Below are positions 48,302 to 59,112 of a stretch of 64,000 nt of DNA, piece by piece. This DNA is from Prochlorococcus marinus str. MIT 9215 (GTDB lineage: Bacteria; Cyanobacteriota; Cyanobacteriia; PCC-6307; Cyanobiaceae). Position 1 is the first letter of the stretch. Each line of letters opens with the position of its first letter. The translations under genes and the position numbers were made by a program. The stretch covers positions 992,001-1,056,000 of the forward strand of contig NC_009840.1 of NCBI RefSeq assembly GCF_000018065.1, given 5' to 3'. Under the pieces are notes generated by a model. It did not search any database. It worked only from the letters and a program-made list of their open reading frames with translations, and had not been told where the DNA came from.

Positions 48302-49393
48302 TTATGTTTTAATTATTTGTTGTTCAAAATTTGTAATGACCTTTATTATGTCTCGTTTATGAATTTCAAAAGGCAAAAAGTGAATCTCAGATTTATCTCG
48401 ACAAGTAAAATCAGCAATTTTCTCCAAATTGTTATTTTCAAACACATTTATTCCAAGTTGTGAAATTGTAGTTGGCAGATTCAATTTTTGCATAAGTAAA
48501 AATAATTGTTTAATTGATTGATTAGCTAATTTATTATTATTTTTCATTTCTTCTAGTCTTAATTGCAATAATAATCCAACCCCAACAATCTCACCATGTA
48601 AAAATTTATTAGGAGTAATTATCTGAGTAATTGCATTATGAAAAGCATGTGCTGCTGCAGTCCTGCACTTTTCTCCACCAATACCTCCTACAAGTCCTGC
48701 TGTAAGTCCACATGCTTCTATGATGTTTCGCCAAGAAGGATTATTTTCATATTGACCTTTAAAAGCTTTTTCTCCATCTATTAATAGTTGATCTCTTAAA
48801 ACTCTTGATATCTGAATTGCTTGTTGAACAAGACCATCCTCTATTGTTGAACTTGTTATTGAGGATTCATACCATTTAGCTAAAGCATCTGCTATTCCAC
48901 TAGCAAGCGTTCTTGATGGAGCTGTTTGAATAAATTTATGATCATAAACTAGCATCTTGGGACAAGATCCTAATGCGACATCCTTTATGAATTGGCCATC
49001 TTTTGTATAAATATTTGATAAGGCTGTCCAGCCTGCACATGTAGAGGCGCTGAGGGGGACCGTAATACAAGGGATATTGAGAGACTCGGCTATAAGTTTT
49101 CCAGAATCTAGAACTTTGCCACCTCCAGTAGCGAGAACAGAATCATTATTATTATTTAAAATAATATTCTTAACTCTTAAAATATCTTCATAACAACAAT
49201 CAAATTGTAATTCAGCAGAATTGACACTTAGATTTTGATTTTTTAAATCAATAAAAATTTTATTTCGCAGATTATTCGTATGGATGCTTCTTCCAAGAAT
49301 TAATGGATTTTTAGTTAATTTAGAAATTAGAGGTAAAGATTTTTCCCAAGCATAATTTCCCCTAAATATAATTTCTGGAGAGATTGACTGCAT
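48302..49393 (-). CDS. Iron-containing alcohol dehydrogenase family (glycerol dehydrogenase-like)
   Basis: 363 residues. The pattern GGGKVLDSGKLIAESLNIPCITVPLSASTCAG (about 90-121) is the NAD-binding loop of the glycerol/dehydroquinate-synthase-like family. Metal-binding histidines lie in AAAHAFHNAITQ and HGEIVGVGLLLQL (about 248-280). It likely oxidises or reduces a polyol such as glycerol or a phospho-sugar; the exact substrate is unknown. clpC is 15 bases upstream, and the hydrolase 8 bases downstream. The gene runs in the same direction as both. Confidence 0.85.
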   Translation of the reverse strand: MQSISPEIIFRGNYAWEKSLPLISKLTKNPLILGRSIHTNNLRNKIFIDLKNQNLSVNSAELQFDCCYEDILRVKNIILNNNNDSVLATGGGKVLDSGKLIAESLNIPCITVPLSASTCAGWTALSNIYTKDGQFIKDVALGSCPKMLVYDHKFIQTAPSRTLASGIADALAKWYESSITSSTIEDGLVQQAIQISRVLRDQLLIDGEKAFKGQYENNPSWRNIIEACGLTAGLVGGIGGEKCRTAAAHAFHNAITQIITPNKFLHGEIVGVGLLLQLRLEEMKNNNKLANQSIKQLFLLMQKLNLPTTISQLGINVFENNNLEKIADFTCRDKSEIHFLPFEIHKRDIIKVITNFEQQIIKT

Positions 49394-49408
49394 ATTTTCT
49401 TTTAATAA

Positions 49409-51937
49409 TTAGAAGTTAGCACTTGCTAACTCTTGAGAAGATTCTTCAGAAGAAATATTTATTGTAACTTTTTTATTATCATCTATATCAACTAAAGCAT
49501 TATCTCCATCTTTAATTCTCCCGGAAAGAACTTCTTCAGCCAAACTATCTTCTAGTAAACGCATAACTGCCCTTCTCAATGGTCTTGCTCCGTAAGAAGG
49601 ATTATAACCTTCTTCTACAAGTCTTTCTTTGAAAGCATCAGTTACATTTAATTTAATGCCTTTATCTTGTAGTCTTGCAAAAACTTCTTGCAACATTATT
49701 TCAGCAATTTCTTTAACTTCATTCTTAGTTAGTTGCCTGAATACAATTATTTCATCAAGTCTATTTAAAAATTCAGGCCTAAAATATTGCTTAAGTTCTT
49801 CATTAACTAAAGATTTTATTCTGTTATATTGGCTATCTTCAACTGAATCACCTGAGAATTCAAATCCAAGACCGCCTCCACCTTTTTCGATTACTTTAGA
49901 ACCGATATTAGAAGTCATAATTAACAATGTATTTTTAAAATCAACAGTTCTCCCCTTGGAGTCAGTTAATCTTCCGTCTTCCAATAGTTGCAACAATAAA
50001 TTGAATACATCTGGATGAGCCTTTTCAACTTCATCAAATAAAACAACAGTATAGGGACGTCTTCTGACAGCCTCAGTAAGCTGACCACCTTCATTAAAAC
50101 CAACATACCCAGGAGGCGAACCTATAAGTTTACTAACTGTATGTCTTTCCATAAATTCTGACATATCTAATCTAATCATTGCTTCTTCACTACCGAAGAA
50201 ATATGAAGCTAAAGATTTAGTTAATTCAGTTTTACCTACACCGGTAGGACCAGAAAAGATGAAACTTGCAATGGGTCTATTAGGATTTTTCAATCCAACT
50301 CTTGCTCTTCTTATAGCTCTAGAGACAGCTTTTACAGCTTCATCTTGTCCAATTAACCTTTGGTGAAGTGTCTCCTCCATATTAAGAAGTTTGACTGATT
50401 CAGTTTCTGTTAATTTTTGAACAGGAACTCCTGTCCATGAAGCCACAATATGTGCTACATCCTCTTCACTAACAAGGGGGCTTTGTAAGAGTGTTGAATC
50501 GCCTTTTACAGATTCATTATCTGCATTAGATTTATCTCCAACTGTAGATTCTTTTTTATTTTCCAATACCTCTTTGATTTTTGCTGACAATTCCATCTCT
50601 TTTTCACGCAATTGGCCTGCTTGATCAAAATTTTGGTCTCTTACAGATTCTTCTTTTTGTTTTTGAACTTGTCTTAGTTCTCTATCTATTTCTTTTGCTT
50701 CGGGCGGAAGTTTAGAGTTTATTAAACGGACTCTACTTCCAGCCTCGTCTATGAGGTCTATAGCCTTATCAGGTAAAAATCTATCAGATATATAACGATC
50801 ACCTAAATGAGCTGCTGCCTCTAGCGCATCATCAGTAATTTTTAGACGATGATGTTGCTCGTAACGCTCTCTAAGACCTTTTAAAATTTCGATTGTATCC
50901 TCAATAGAGGGCTCCCCAACCATTACAGGCTGGAATCTTCTTTCCAGAGCAGCATCTCTCTCAATATGTTTTCTGTATTCATCTAGAGTTGTAGCTCCAA
51001 TGCATTGAAGTTCTCCCCTCGCTAATGCTGGCTTCAGAATATTTGCTGCGTCTATAGCCCCTTCAGCAGCTCCAGCACCAATTAGAGTATGAACTTCATC
51101 TATAACGAGTATAACGTTTCCTGCTGATTTAATTTCTTCCATTATTTTTTTTAACCTTTCTTCAAATTCACCTCTATACTTTGTTCCGGCAACCAAAAGT
51201 CCTATATCAAGTGTTAAAACTCTTTTATCTTCAAGTATGTCTGGAATATCTCCAGTTTGTATTCTTTGAGCTAAACCTTCTGCTATAGCTGTTTTACCTA
51301 CACCTGGCTCACCAATGAGAACAGGATTATTTTTTGTCCTCCTACCTAATATTTGAACTACACGATCAATTTCTGAGTGGCGGCCAACGACTGGATCTAA
51401 TTTTGATTCACTAGCTAATTTTGTTAAATTTGTGCCAAATTCGTCAAGAGTAGCAGTTTTTAAGTTGCTCTTAGCTGTACTTCCCCCTGTACCAACTTCA
51501 GCTGTTTCACCAAGCATCCTTATAACTTGAGTTCTTACTTTGGTAAGGTCAATATTAAGATTTTCAAGAACTCTTGCAGCAACTCCCTCTCCTTCTCTTA
51601 TTAAACCTAATAATAAATGTTCTGTACCTATGTAATTGTGACCAAGTTGACGAGCTTCTTCAAGGGATAATTCTAAAACTCTTTTAGCCCTAGGAGTAAA
51701 AGGTATTTCCACAGCAACAAACCCTGAGCCTCTTCCTATTATCTTTTCTACCTCTATCCTTGAATCTTTTAAATTCACTCCAAGAGATTTAAGTACTTTC
51801 GCTGCAACCCCAGTTCCTTCTCCAATTAACCCTAAAAGTATTTGTTCAGTTCCAACAAAATTATGACCAAGTCTTCTTGCTTCTTCTTGAGCAAGCATAA
51901 TGACTTTTATTGCCTTTTCTGTAAATCTTTCGAACAT
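49409..51937 (-). CDS. clpC: ATP-dependent Clp protease, ATPase subunit ClpC
   Basis: 842 residues. N domain with two Clp_N repeats (1-145, each with GHNxxGTEQ/HLLLGL), AAA+ 1 with Walker A GEPGVGKT (about 207-214) and [29 protein letters not shown], a UVR-type coiled region (about 420-445), then AAA+ 2 with GPTGVGKT (about 556-563) and C-terminal sensor-2 YGARPLRR. It unfolds proteins for ClpP-type peptidases. In photosynthetic cells ClpC is essential. About 180 bases precede the start before the rimI gene end. Confidence 0.96.
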   Translation of the reverse strand: MFERFTEKAIKVIMLAQEEARRLGHNFVGTEQILLGLIGEGTGVAAKVLKSLGVNLKDSRIEVEKIIGRGSGFVAVEIPFTPRAKRVLELSLEEARQLGHNYIGTEHLLLGLIREGEGVAARVLENLNIDLTKVRTQVIRMLGETAEVGTGGSTAKSNLKTATLDEFGTNLTKLASESKLDPVVGRHSEIDRVVQILGRRTKNNPVLIGEPGVGKTAIAEGLAQRIQTGDIPDILEDKRVLTLDIGLLVAGTKYRGEFEERLKKIMEEIKSAGNVILVIDEVHTLIGAGAAEGAIDAANILKPALARGELQCIGATTLDEYRKHIERDAALERRFQPVMVGEPSIEDTIEILKGLRERYEQHHRLKITDDALEAAAHLGDRYISDRFLPDKAIDLIDEAGSRVRLINSKLPPEAKEIDRELRQVQKQKEESVRDQNFDQAGQLREKEMELSAKIKEVLENKKESTVGDKSNADNESVKGDSTLLQSPLVSEEDVAHIVASWTGVPVQKLTETESVKLLNMEETLHQRLIGQDEAVKAVSRAIRRARVGLKNPNRPIASFIFSGPTGVGKTELTKSLASYFFGSEEAMIRLDMSEFMERHTVSKLIGSPPGYVGFNEGGQLTEAVRRRPYTVVLFDEVEKAHPDVFNLLLQLLEDGRLTDSKGRTVDFKNTLLIMTSNIGSKVIEKGGGGLGFEFSGDSVEDSQYNRIKSLVNEELKQYFRPEFLNRLDEIIVFRQLTKNEVKEIAEIMLQEVFARLQDKGIKLNVTDAFKERLVEEGYNPSYGARPLRRAVMRLLEDSLAEEVLSGRIKDGDNALVDIDDNKKVTINISSEESSQELASANF

Positions 51938-52116
51938 TAGAAGATTAAATCCCTATTAATAACCTACCAGTAATATGTAGAATTTGTGTTCAGGATGAGC
52001 TTTTGTGAATACCTAAAAATATAATTTATTGTATTAAATTGAACTTTTTTAATGATATAGCTAGAAATTATAGTAATTTCAAGCATTCTGGTTATCCGAA
52101 CAATTAAATTTTAAGA

Positions 52117-52557
52117 TTATTTTGTTGTTAATTTTTTTTCTTTTAAAAGAGCATGTGAACCATCTTTATAATAATTTTTTCTTACTCCTACAGTATAAAA
52201 ATCAAAGCGAGTATAGAATCTTTCAGCACTAACATTACTCTGAGAAACCTCCAATAGTAATTTCTTAAGACTTAATTTCTCGCAATTTTCTATTAAATAG
52301 AGCATTAAATAAGATCCAAAACCCTTTTTCCTAAATTTTTGATTTACAACAAAATAATTTATTTGAGCTTCATCAAGAACAACTTGAAAAACACAAATAC
52401 CAATAACAAAATTTTTAAATAATAACCCTAAGATTTTTGTACCTTCTTTTTTGAATTCGTTGGCCCATTGTTTCTTACTCCATAGCGAAATCGTTTTTGA
52501 ATCTAATTCATAACATAAATCAATATCTTTCTTATTTATTTGTTTAATAGATATCAT
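52117..52557 (-). CDS. rimI: GNAT-family N-acetyltransferase, RimI-like
   Basis: About 147 residues from the ATG at 52557; the frame extends to 52656, but that would overlap lysA on the other strand. GNAT motif A is present as VVNQKFRKKGFGSYLM (Q/R-x-x-G-x-G/A), with LLLEVSQSNVSAERFYTRFDFYTVGVRKNYY at the C-terminus, as in RimI, which acetylates the N-terminal alanine of ribosomal protein S18. It may act on other proteins. The gene is divergent from lysA with an 84-base gap when the short start is used. Confidence 0.85.
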   Translation of the reverse strand: MISIKQINKKDIDLCYELDSKTISLWSKKQWANEFKKEGTKILGLLFKNFVIGICVFQVVLDEAQINYFVVNQKFRKKGFGSYLMLYLIENCEKLSLKKLLLEVSQSNVSAERFYTRFDFYTVGVRKNYYKDGSHALLKEKKLTTK

Positions 52558-52641
52558 TTTATTATGTATATTTATATAGTTCAAATCTAGAGTCATTATA
52601 AAATATGACGGTTTTGGCAAAGCTTTAATTAAAGTTATCCC

Positions 52642-54009
52642 ATGGAAGAAAAACAATCTTTTTTAAAACAGAAAATTGACTTAAAAAGTCCTAATAAAAA
52701 TATAGTGCCTATTACTACAACCATTGGAGAAGATGGGAAATTGTCAGTTGGTGGATGTTCTATTGAAGAATTAGTTAAAAAATATGATTCTCCTCTTTAC
52801 ATTTTGGATGAAAGCACTTTAAGAAAATCTTGTAGAGCTTACAAAAAAGCATTAGAAAAATATTACCCGGGGGAATCTCTCCCCATATATGCCTCCAAGG
52901 CAAATAGCTCTATATTCATGAGTAACCTTGTTTCCTCAGAAGGTTTAGGACTTGATGCAGTTTCGGAGGGGGAATTATTAACTGCTCTCAAGGGTGGGGT
53001 ACCAAATGAAAAAATTGTTTTTCATGGAAATAATAAATCAGACAAAGAAATAGATTTCGCAATTAGAAATAACATTAAAATAATTGTAGATAATGACTAT
53101 GACTTAAAAAGATTAGAAGGAATATCAAATTTATTAAATCATGATTTAGAAATAATGATTCGCTTTACTCCCGGAATAGAGTGCCATACACATGAATATA
53201 TTAAAACAGGTTCATTTGATAGCAAATTTGGTTTTGGAATCGAAAATCTGAACAATTTATTTGCGAGTATAAGCGAAACTAAACATTTAAATTTAAAAGG
53301 AATACATGCTCATATAGGTTCCCAAATTTTTGAATTAGACCCTCATAAGGACTTAGGTGAAATTATGGTAAATGTTATTTTAGATGCCAAGAAATTTGGC
53401 CATAACATTAGGGAACTTAATGTTGGTGGAGGCCTAGGTATAAAATATACACAAAATGACGATCCACCTTCTATTGATGAATGGGTAAAAACAATTTCCG
53501 CCTCCGTCGTTGAAGCTTGTAAAAAACATAATTTAGATTTACCTATATTGATGTGTGAACCTGGACGATCCATCGTATCTACAGCAGGTATAACAATCTA
53601 TAAAATTGGAGCTTTTAAAGAAATCCCTGGAATCAGAACTTATTTTTCTGTTGATGGCGGAATGAGTGATAATCCAAGGCCAATAACATATCAATCAAAT
53701 TATTCTGCCTGTTTGGTAAAAAACCCTTTTAATATTAATTCAAAAAATAAATATACTATTGCTGGTAAACACTGCGAATCTGGAGATGTATTGTTTAGAG
53801 ATATAGAACTAGCAAATTGCAAAACAGGCGATCTAATATGTGTTTTTGGTACTGGTGCGTACAATAATTCAATGAGTTCTAATTACAACAGAATTCCAAG
53901 ACCCGCAGCTATTTTAGTTTGTGATGGAGAAGCAGAAATTATTCAAAAAAGAGAACGTCCATTTGATCTTTTAAGATATGATGTTTTGCCTGATCGCTTT
54001 ATTAAATAA
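52642..54009 (+). CDS. lysA: Diaminopimelate decarboxylase
   Basis: 455 residues. Fold-type III PLP barrel with PLP lysine K86 in YASKANS, glycine-rich phosphate site ELNVGGGLGIKY (about 260-271), the EPGRSI segment, and active-site cysteine HCESGD (about 373-378). It decarboxylates meso-diaminopimelate to lysine, the last step of lysine synthesis, and draws from the pool used for peptidoglycan. It heads a run with cdaA, uppS, bioB, trhO and a hypothetical gene. Confidence 0.95.
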   Translation: MEEKQSFLKQKIDLKSPNKNIVPITTTIGEDGKLSVGGCSIEELVKKYDSPLYILDESTLRKSCRAYKKALEKYYPGESLPIYASKANSSIFMSNLVSSEGLGLDAVSEGELLTALKGGVPNEKIVFHGNNKSDKEIDFAIRNNIKIIVDNDYDLKRLEGISNLLNHDLEIMIRFTPGIECHTHEYIKTGSFDSKFGFGIENLNNLFASISETKHLNLKGIHAHIGSQIFELDPHKDLGEIMVNVILDAKKFGHNIRELNVGGGLGIKYTQNDDPPSIDEWVKTISASVVEACKKHNLDLPILMCEPGRSIVSTAGITIYKIGAFKEIPGIRTYFSVDGGMSDNPRPITYQSNYSACLVKNPFNINSKNKYTIAGKHCESGDVLFRDIELANCKTGDLICVFGTGAYNNSMSSNYNRIPRPAAILVCDGEAEIIQKRERPFDLLRYDVLPDRFIK

Positions 54010-54043
54010 AATTAGGTACATTTAAATTAATTTTGTTTTTAGT

Positions 54044-54952
54044 GTGAATTTTTGGGGAATTATAAATTTAAAACTTTTGTTAGATGTCTTATTTGCTGTT
54101 GGTTTTGGACTTTTATTATTCTCTAGAGTTAAAGAACAAAGGACACTATGGCTTTTAAGAGGATATTTGTTTTTAGTATCATCAGCATGGTTTATTCAAA
54201 GATATGCATACTTACCACTAACATCAAAATTAATTGATGCTGTAGTTCTAGCCTGCTCTCTCTCTTTAGCTATCCTTTGGCAAGGAGAGTTAAGAAGATT
54301 AATGGAACTATTAGGCACTGGGAGGCTAGCTGTATTACTAGGAAATCCACCAAAAGAATTTAGAGCAACTTCAACTACAATTTCTCAATTAGTTGATACT
54401 GCAGGTAAGCTTTCTCAAAACAGAAGGGGAGCTTTAATCGTTGTAGATTTGGGAAGTGATTTAAGACCTGAAGATTTTTTATATGCAGGTACCAATATTG
54501 AGGCACAATTATCAACTGATCTTTTAATAAATCTTTTTGCAACAGATACACCCTTGCATGATGGAGCAGTTCTTGTGAAAGGGAATAAAATAATATCTGC
54601 CGGGGTAATACTCCCTTTATCTAGGCAAGGAATAAGTAGATACGGTACAAGACATCTTGCTGCACTAGGAATTACAGAAAGATTTGACAGGTGTATTTGC
54701 ATTGTTGTTTCTGAAGAGACAGGTACATTATCATTGGCAAATCAAGGAAAACTTGAAAGACCAATTACCAGTAGCAGGTTACAAGAACTTCTTTTAAATT
54801 TAATTGGCAATCAAAACTCAATTGGAACAAACAAATCATCCTTAGGTAAAAATTCTTTATCCCAAAATACAAATCTAAGTGATAATATTATCAATGATTC
54901 GAATGAAAAAGAGACAGAAAAGCCTGCAATTTTTGTTAACAAAAAGGATTAA
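54044..54952 (+). CDS. Diadenylate cyclase (CdaA/DacA type)
   Basis: 302 residues starting with GTG. Three N-terminal hydrophobic helices (about 8-28, 38-57 and 61-79) precede a DisA_N domain (about 95-235). Catalytic motifs are TPLHDGAVLV with D173-A175, and GTRHLAALG (RHLAA at 203-207 instead of the RHRAA of many others). The enzyme joins two ATP molecules to give cyclic di-AMP at the membrane. A poorly conserved Asn/Ser-rich tail (about 255-302) follows. It lies 34 bases after lysA and 3 bases before uppS, suggesting a link with cell-wall building. Confidence 0.92.
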   Translation: MNFWGIINLKLLLDVLFAVGFGLLLFSRVKEQRTLWLLRGYLFLVSSAWFIQRYAYLPLTSKLIDAVVLACSLSLAILWQGELRRLMELLGTGRLAVLLGNPPKEFRATSTTISQLVDTAGKLSQNRRGALIVVDLGSDLRPEDFLYAGTNIEAQLSTDLLINLFATDTPLHDGAVLVKGNKIISAGVILPLSRQGISRYGTRHLAALGITERFDRCICIVVSEETGTLSLANQGKLERPITSSRLQELLLNLIGNQNSIGTNKSSLGKNSLSQNTNLSDNIINDSNEKETEKPAIFVNKKD

Positions 54953-54955
54953 CTA

Positions 54956-55759
54956 ATGAGTTTAGAAAAAGTAATAGACTATAAAAATAGTGAATTATTA
55001 ATGAAAATAGATAAGCAAAAACTGCCCAAACATGTAGCAATAATTATGGACGGCAATGGGAGATGGGCTACTAGAAAAGGCTTGCCCCGATCATTTGGAC
55101 ATAAACAGGGCGTTAGCGTATTAAAAAAAATTCTCAAAGCTGCAAAAAATTTAGGTTGCAAAGTAATTACTGTTTATGCTTTTTCAACTGAGAATTGGAC
55201 AAGACCAACAAAAGAGGTTGATTTTCTTTTAAATCTTTTTAGCGAAGTTTTAAAAAACGAAATTGAAGAGATACATGAAGAATCAACAAAAATAAAATTT
55301 ATTGGAGATTTAACACCTTTCCCAAAAAATTTAAAAGAAATAATCTCTAATGCAGAATCACTTACTAAAAACAATAATAAATTTTTATTCAATGTTTGTG
55401 TTAATTACGGAGGTAGACAAGAAATAGTAAAAGCTGCAAAAAAACTGGCGTTAAAATCTTCTACTGGGGAAATAAAACCAAGTGAAATCAATGAAGAATT
55501 ATTTAATTCAGAGCTATTAACTGGAGGGATTAAGGATCCAGAATTACTTATAAGAACTAGTGGAGAAAAAAGGATAAGTAATTTTTTATTGTGGCAATTA
55601 GCATATTCCGAAATTTATATATCTGACGTACTTTGGCCAGAATTCAATGAGCATGAATTTCTAAAAGCAATAATTGATTACCAATCAAGAAATAGACGTT
55701 TCGGCGGTATAGAATCATTACCAAATGAATCTTTTGAAGATTCTCAATATTTTTCCTAA
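54956..55759 (+). CDS. uppS: Isoprenyl transferase (undecaprenyl diphosphate synthase)
   Basis: 267 residues. Cis-prenyltransferase signature MDGNGRWAT with metal-binding D32, then [18 protein letters not shown], and the C-terminal [24 protein letters not shown]. It extends farnesyl diphosphate with cis-isoprene units to the C55 lipid carrier for peptidoglycan and O-antigen. An in-frame ATG at codon 16 is a second possible start. Only 3 bases separate it from cdaA and 5 from bioB. Confidence 0.95.
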   Translation: MSLEKVIDYKNSELLMKIDKQKLPKHVAIIMDGNGRWATRKGLPRSFGHKQGVSVLKKILKAAKNLGCKVITVYAFSTENWTRPTKEVDFLLNLFSEVLKNEIEEIHEESTKIKFIGDLTPFPKNLKEIISNAESLTKNNNKFLFNVCVNYGGRQEIVKAAKKLALKSSTGEIKPSEINEELFNSELLTGGIKDPELLIRTSGEKRISNFLLWQLAYSEIYISDVLWPEFNEHEFLKAIIDYQSRNRRFGGIESLPNESFEDSQYFS

Positions 55760-55764
55760 TAAAA

Positions 55765-56772
55765 ATGGCTAATTCGAATAATCAGTTATTAAAAGAAATT
55801 AGGTTCGATTGGAATAAAGAGGAGATATTGGAAATACTTAATATGCCTCTTATCGATTTAATGTGGGAATCACAAACCATTCACAGGAAATTTAACAAAT
55901 ATGACATTCAATTAGCATCATTGTTCAGCGTAAAAACAGGTGGATGTGAGGAAAATTGTTCGTACTGTAGTCAATCAATTTATAGTGCAAGCGAAATCAA
56001 AAGTCATCCACAATTTCAAGTTGAAGAGGTTTTAGCAAGAGCTCAAATAGCAAAAAAAGAGGGTGCAGATAGGTTTTGTATGGGTTGGGCGTGGAGAGAA
56101 ATTAGAGATGGAAAATCTTTTAATGCAATGTTAGAGATGGTTAGCGGCGTAAGAGATTTAGGGATGGAAGCATGCGTTACTGCTGGGATGCTTACAGAAG
56201 AACAAGCTGCCAGACTTGCTGATGCCGGTTTAACCGCTTATAACCACAATCTTGATACTAGTCCTGAGCATTATAAAAATATTATTACGACAAGAACTTA
56301 TCAAGACAGACTAGACACAATCAAAAGAGTAAGGAATGCAGGAATAAATGTTTGTTGTGGAGGGATAATAGGTTTGGGTGAAACTAATGGCGATAGAGCA
56401 TCTCTTTTGAAAGTGCTTTCAAACATGAACCCACACCCTGAAAGTGTTCCTATAAATTCATTAGTAGCTATTGAAGGTACTGGTTTAGAGGATAATCAAG
56501 AAATTGATTCAATTGAAATGATAAGGATGATAGCTACAGCAAGAATTCTTATGCCTAAAAGTAAAATAAGATTAAGTGCAGGGCGAGAAAAGCTTTCAAA
56601 AGAAGCCCAAATTTTATGTTTTCAATGTGGGGCAAATTCAATTTTTTATGGAGATGAGTTACTCACAACTTCAAATCCATCTTTTCAATCAGACAGAAAA
56701 CTACTTAAAGAGGTAGGAGTATCATTTAACAAAGATTTTGAAACTCGTGAAAAAACATTATCTTCTTTATGA
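55765..56772 (+). CDS. bioB: Biotin synthase
   Basis: 335 residues. Radical-SAM cluster motif CEENCSYC (C61, C65, C68), then the BioB segments [26 protein letters not shown] and the second-cluster region with Arg near SAGREKLS (about 270-277). It inserts sulfur into dethiobiotin. The stop overlaps the start of trhO as ATGA (56769-56772). Its position after uppS does not follow a pathway; it seems part of a long housekeeping transcript. Confidence 0.96.
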   Translation: MANSNNQLLKEIRFDWNKEEILEILNMPLIDLMWESQTIHRKFNKYDIQLASLFSVKTGGCEENCSYCSQSIYSASEIKSHPQFQVEEVLARAQIAKKEGADRFCMGWAWREIRDGKSFNAMLEMVSGVRDLGMEACVTAGMLTEEQAARLADAGLTAYNHNLDTSPEHYKNIITTRTYQDRLDTIKRVRNAGINVCCGGIIGLGETNGDRASLLKVLSNMNPHPESVPINSLVAIEGTGLEDNQEIDSIEMIRMIATARILMPKSKIRLSAGREKLSKEAQILCFQCGANSIFYGDELLTTSNPSFQSDRKLLKEVGVSFNKDFETREKTLSSL

Positions 56773-57701
56773 AAAGCAAAATTTATAAAATAATTTCTCT
56801 TTACTCTTTCTTCCCATTTCAAGAAAAATTAATTATTGATCTAAAAAATAAATTATTAGAAATCGAAAATGAAAACGACCTATCAGGTTTATTAATTTTT
56901 GCAAGAGAGGGTATTAATGGAACTATTTGTGCTGAGAAAAATGTAATTGATATTGTTATCAATTTAATTAATAAATATGCAGATTATAGAAATTTGAATA
57001 TAAAAGTAAACTTTTCAAAAAAGAAAGTCTTCAAAAAATTAAAAATAAAAATCAAGAAAGAAATTGTTACTATGGGTGTCCCTGAAATAAATCCTTCAGA
57101 AAATAATGGGACATATATTGACTCTACTGATTGGAATAAGTTAATTAAAAATCAAAATACAATAGTCATTGATACTAGAAATCATTATGAGGTTTCTATA
57201 GGTACATTTCAAAACTCTATAAACCCAAATACAAGAAACTTTAGCGAATTCCCCAAGTGGGTAGATGATCATTTAGATAACCATTTAGAAGATAAAGAGT
57301 CTACAAACATAGCAATGTTTTGTACAGGAGGAATAAGATGTGAAAAAGCTACAAGTTTGCTGAAAAAGAAAGGTTATAAAAATATTTATCACCTTCAAGG
57401 GGGAATCCTTCAATACCTTGATGAAATATCAAAAGAAGAAAACTTATTTGAAGGTGAATGTTATGTTTTTGATAAAAGAGTTGCTTTAGATCAAGAATTA
57501 GAAAAAGGCTCCTACTCAATTTGTCATGCATGTGGAATGCCAGTTTCAATTCAAGATCAAAAAAGAAAAGAATATAGAAAAGGTATCCAATGTCATTTCT
57601 GCATAGACCAATTCAGTGATGATGATAGAAAAAGGTTTGAAGAAAGACAAAAACAAATCGATAGATTAAAAGTGGAAAATCATAAAATCTATAAGGACTA
57701 A
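56769..57701 (+). CDS. trhO: tRNA uridine(34) hydroxylase TrhO (rhodanese-like, UPF0176)
   Basis: 310 residues. N-terminal UPF0176 domain ([15 protein letters not shown]), a central rhodanese domain with [21 protein letters not shown] and active-site C185 in [11 protein letters not shown], and a C-terminal metal-like four-cysteine set in CHACGMPV...CHFC (about 255-280). TrhO makes 5-hydroxyuridine at the tRNA wobble base using oxygen. The start overlaps the bioB stop as ATGA, indicating coupled translation. Confidence 0.92.
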   Translation: MKSKIYKIISLYSFFPFQEKLIIDLKNKLLEIENENDLSGLLIFAREGINGTICAEKNVIDIVINLINKYADYRNLNIKVNFSKKKVFKKLKIKIKKEIVTMGVPEINPSENNGTYIDSTDWNKLIKNQNTIVIDTRNHYEVSIGTFQNSINPNTRNFSEFPKWVDDHLDNHLEDKESTNIAMFCTGGIRCEKATSLLKKKGYKNIYHLQGGILQYLDEISKEENLFEGECYVFDKRVALDQELEKGSYSICHACGMPVSIQDQKRKEYRKGIQCHFCIDQFSDDDRKRFEERQKQIDRLKVENHKIYKD

Positions 57702-57712
57702 TTTTCAAAATC

Positions 57713-58213
57713 ATGAAAGTTGAAGAATTAGAAAAATTAGCAGGTAAAATTGGATTATTAATTAAAATTCAAGTTAGAGAGACTCTCGGATTATGTTTCT
57801 TTAGAATCGTTATAGCAGAACAAAAAGATAACATAATTAAGATTTGGGCCGAAATGAAAGGTTGGACTTATTTAAATAAACAATGCATTCAGCTTGATAC
57901 ATTAAGAATCCTTAGTAAAGCTCCTCCTTTTGTTTCGGAATTAATATGGGCAACAACTATGGCTTGGGCAATTGAAAAAAAATCAAGCAGCAAAGCAAGA
58001 CTTTTAGCTATTTTTGATAGTGAAGGATATAGTAAAAAACTTGTAAGATATTTCAAGTTAATAGGATTCAAAATTGTAAAAGAAGTTGGTTCTGGCCCAG
58101 TAGATCTTTTATTAAGATTGGTTTGGGGAGGCGCTGGTACGCTCATGAACGGAGAATGTATTTCCATATTAAAAAAACTTGAAAAAAAACTCTCTTTAAT
58201 TGAAGAAAATTAA
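57713..58213 (+). CDS. Conserved hypothetical protein
   Basis: 166 residues, soluble, unrecognised. A basic N-terminal helix is followed by an LCFFRIVIAEQKDNIIKIWAEMKGWTYL segment, and later KSSSKARLLAIFDSEGYSKKLVRYFKLIGFKIVKEVGSGPVDLLLRLVWGGAGTLMNG. The SKARLLAIFDSEG(Y)xxKLVRYFKxIGF part recalls the central fold of GNAT acetyltransferases, but the acetyl-CoA loop is not clear. It is the last gene of the lysA run, 11 bases after trhO. Its stop overlaps that of the convergent lipA gene on TTAA (58210-58213). Confidence 0.65.
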   Translation: MKVEELEKLAGKIGLLIKIQVRETLGLCFFRIVIAEQKDNIIKIWAEMKGWTYLNKQCIQLDTLRILSKAPPFVSELIWATTMAWAIEKKSSSKARLLAIFDSEGYSKKLVRYFKLIGFKIVKEVGSGPVDLLLRLVWGGAGTLMNGECISILKKLEKKLSLIEEN

Positions 58214-59109
58214 CCTGCATGATAACTACTTCTAACTAGAGGGCCAGAAGATATTTTTTTGAATCCTAATTCCTTAGAGAAGTGATATAAATATTCAAAC
58301 TCTGATGGATCCCAATATTTCTTAACTGCCAAATGATTTAACGAGGGCCTTAAATATTGGCCAATTGTAATTTGATCACAATCTATTTTTTTAAGATCAT
58401 AAATTGTATTTTTTATTTCATCCAATGTTTCCCCAAGACCTAACATAATGCCTGATTTGGTTTGAATATGAGGAGCAATATCTTTTGACTTTTTTAGTAA
58501 ATTTAGGGATTTTTTGTAATTTGCACCCCTCCTAACTTCTTTTTGAAGTCTTTCAACAGTTTCAAGATTATGATTAAAGCATATTGGATCTTTTTCTAAA
58601 ATCATCTTCAATCTTTCAGTCTGAAGGTTATTAGTTTCATCAAAATTTTTGCCTCCACCCCATAAATCAGGAGTTAAGACCTCTATTTTAATTTTTGAAT
58701 CAATTTTTCTAATCTCATCAATTGTAGATATAAATAAATTTGCACCATGATCAGGGAGATCATCTCGAGCTACAGATGTCAAAACAACATATTTCAAATT
58801 TAGTACTTTCACTGCTTCAGCGACTTGAGTACATTCATCAATATTGAGAGAACTAGGTCTACCTTTATTTACCTGACAGAAAGCACATGAACGAGTACAT
58901 ATCGATCCCCCCAGTAAAAACGTGGCTATTCCTGAGGCATAACATTCTGCTCTATTTGGACATCTTGCTTCTTCACAAATAGTATGAATATTTGATTTTT
59001 TGATGAGTGTTTGTATTTTTTCGAATTCTGAAGCTTTACTAATAGGAAATTTAATCCAAGAGGGAAGTCTTAAGATTTTTTCTTTCTTGATTAGATTATT
59101 GTCTCTCAT
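58210..59109 (-). CDS. lipA: Lipoyl synthase
   Basis: 299 residues. Two iron-sulfur motifs: auxiliary C45, C50, C56 in ICEEARCPNRAEC and radical-SAM C71, C75, C78 in SICTRSCAFC. The C-terminal segment LGFKKISSGPLVRSSYHAG holds the final serine ligand. It inserts two sulfurs into octanoyl side chains to make lipoyl groups on pyruvate dehydrogenase and the glycine cleavage system. It follows recR by only 3 bases. Confidence 0.96.
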   Translation of the reverse strand: MRDNNLIKKEKILRLPSWIKFPISKASEFEKIQTLIKKSNIHTICEEARCPNRAECYASGIATFLLGGSICTRSCAFCQVNKGRPSSLNIDECTQVAEAVKVLNLKYVVLTSVARDDLPDHGANLFISTIDEIRKIDSKIKIEVLTPDLWGGGKNFDETNNLQTERLKMILEKDPICFNHNLETVERLQKEVRRGANYKKSLNLLKKSKDIAPHIQTKSGIMLGLGETLDEIKNTIYDLKKIDCDQITIGQYLRPSLNHLAVKKYWDPSEFEYLYHFSKELGFKKISSGPLVRSSYHAG

Positions 59110-59112
59110 TAT

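Noticed and set aside
52558-52656. The extended N-terminus of the RimI-like gene
   Set aside because: It would overlap lysA on the other strand, and the GNAT domain begins naturally at the ATG at 52557.
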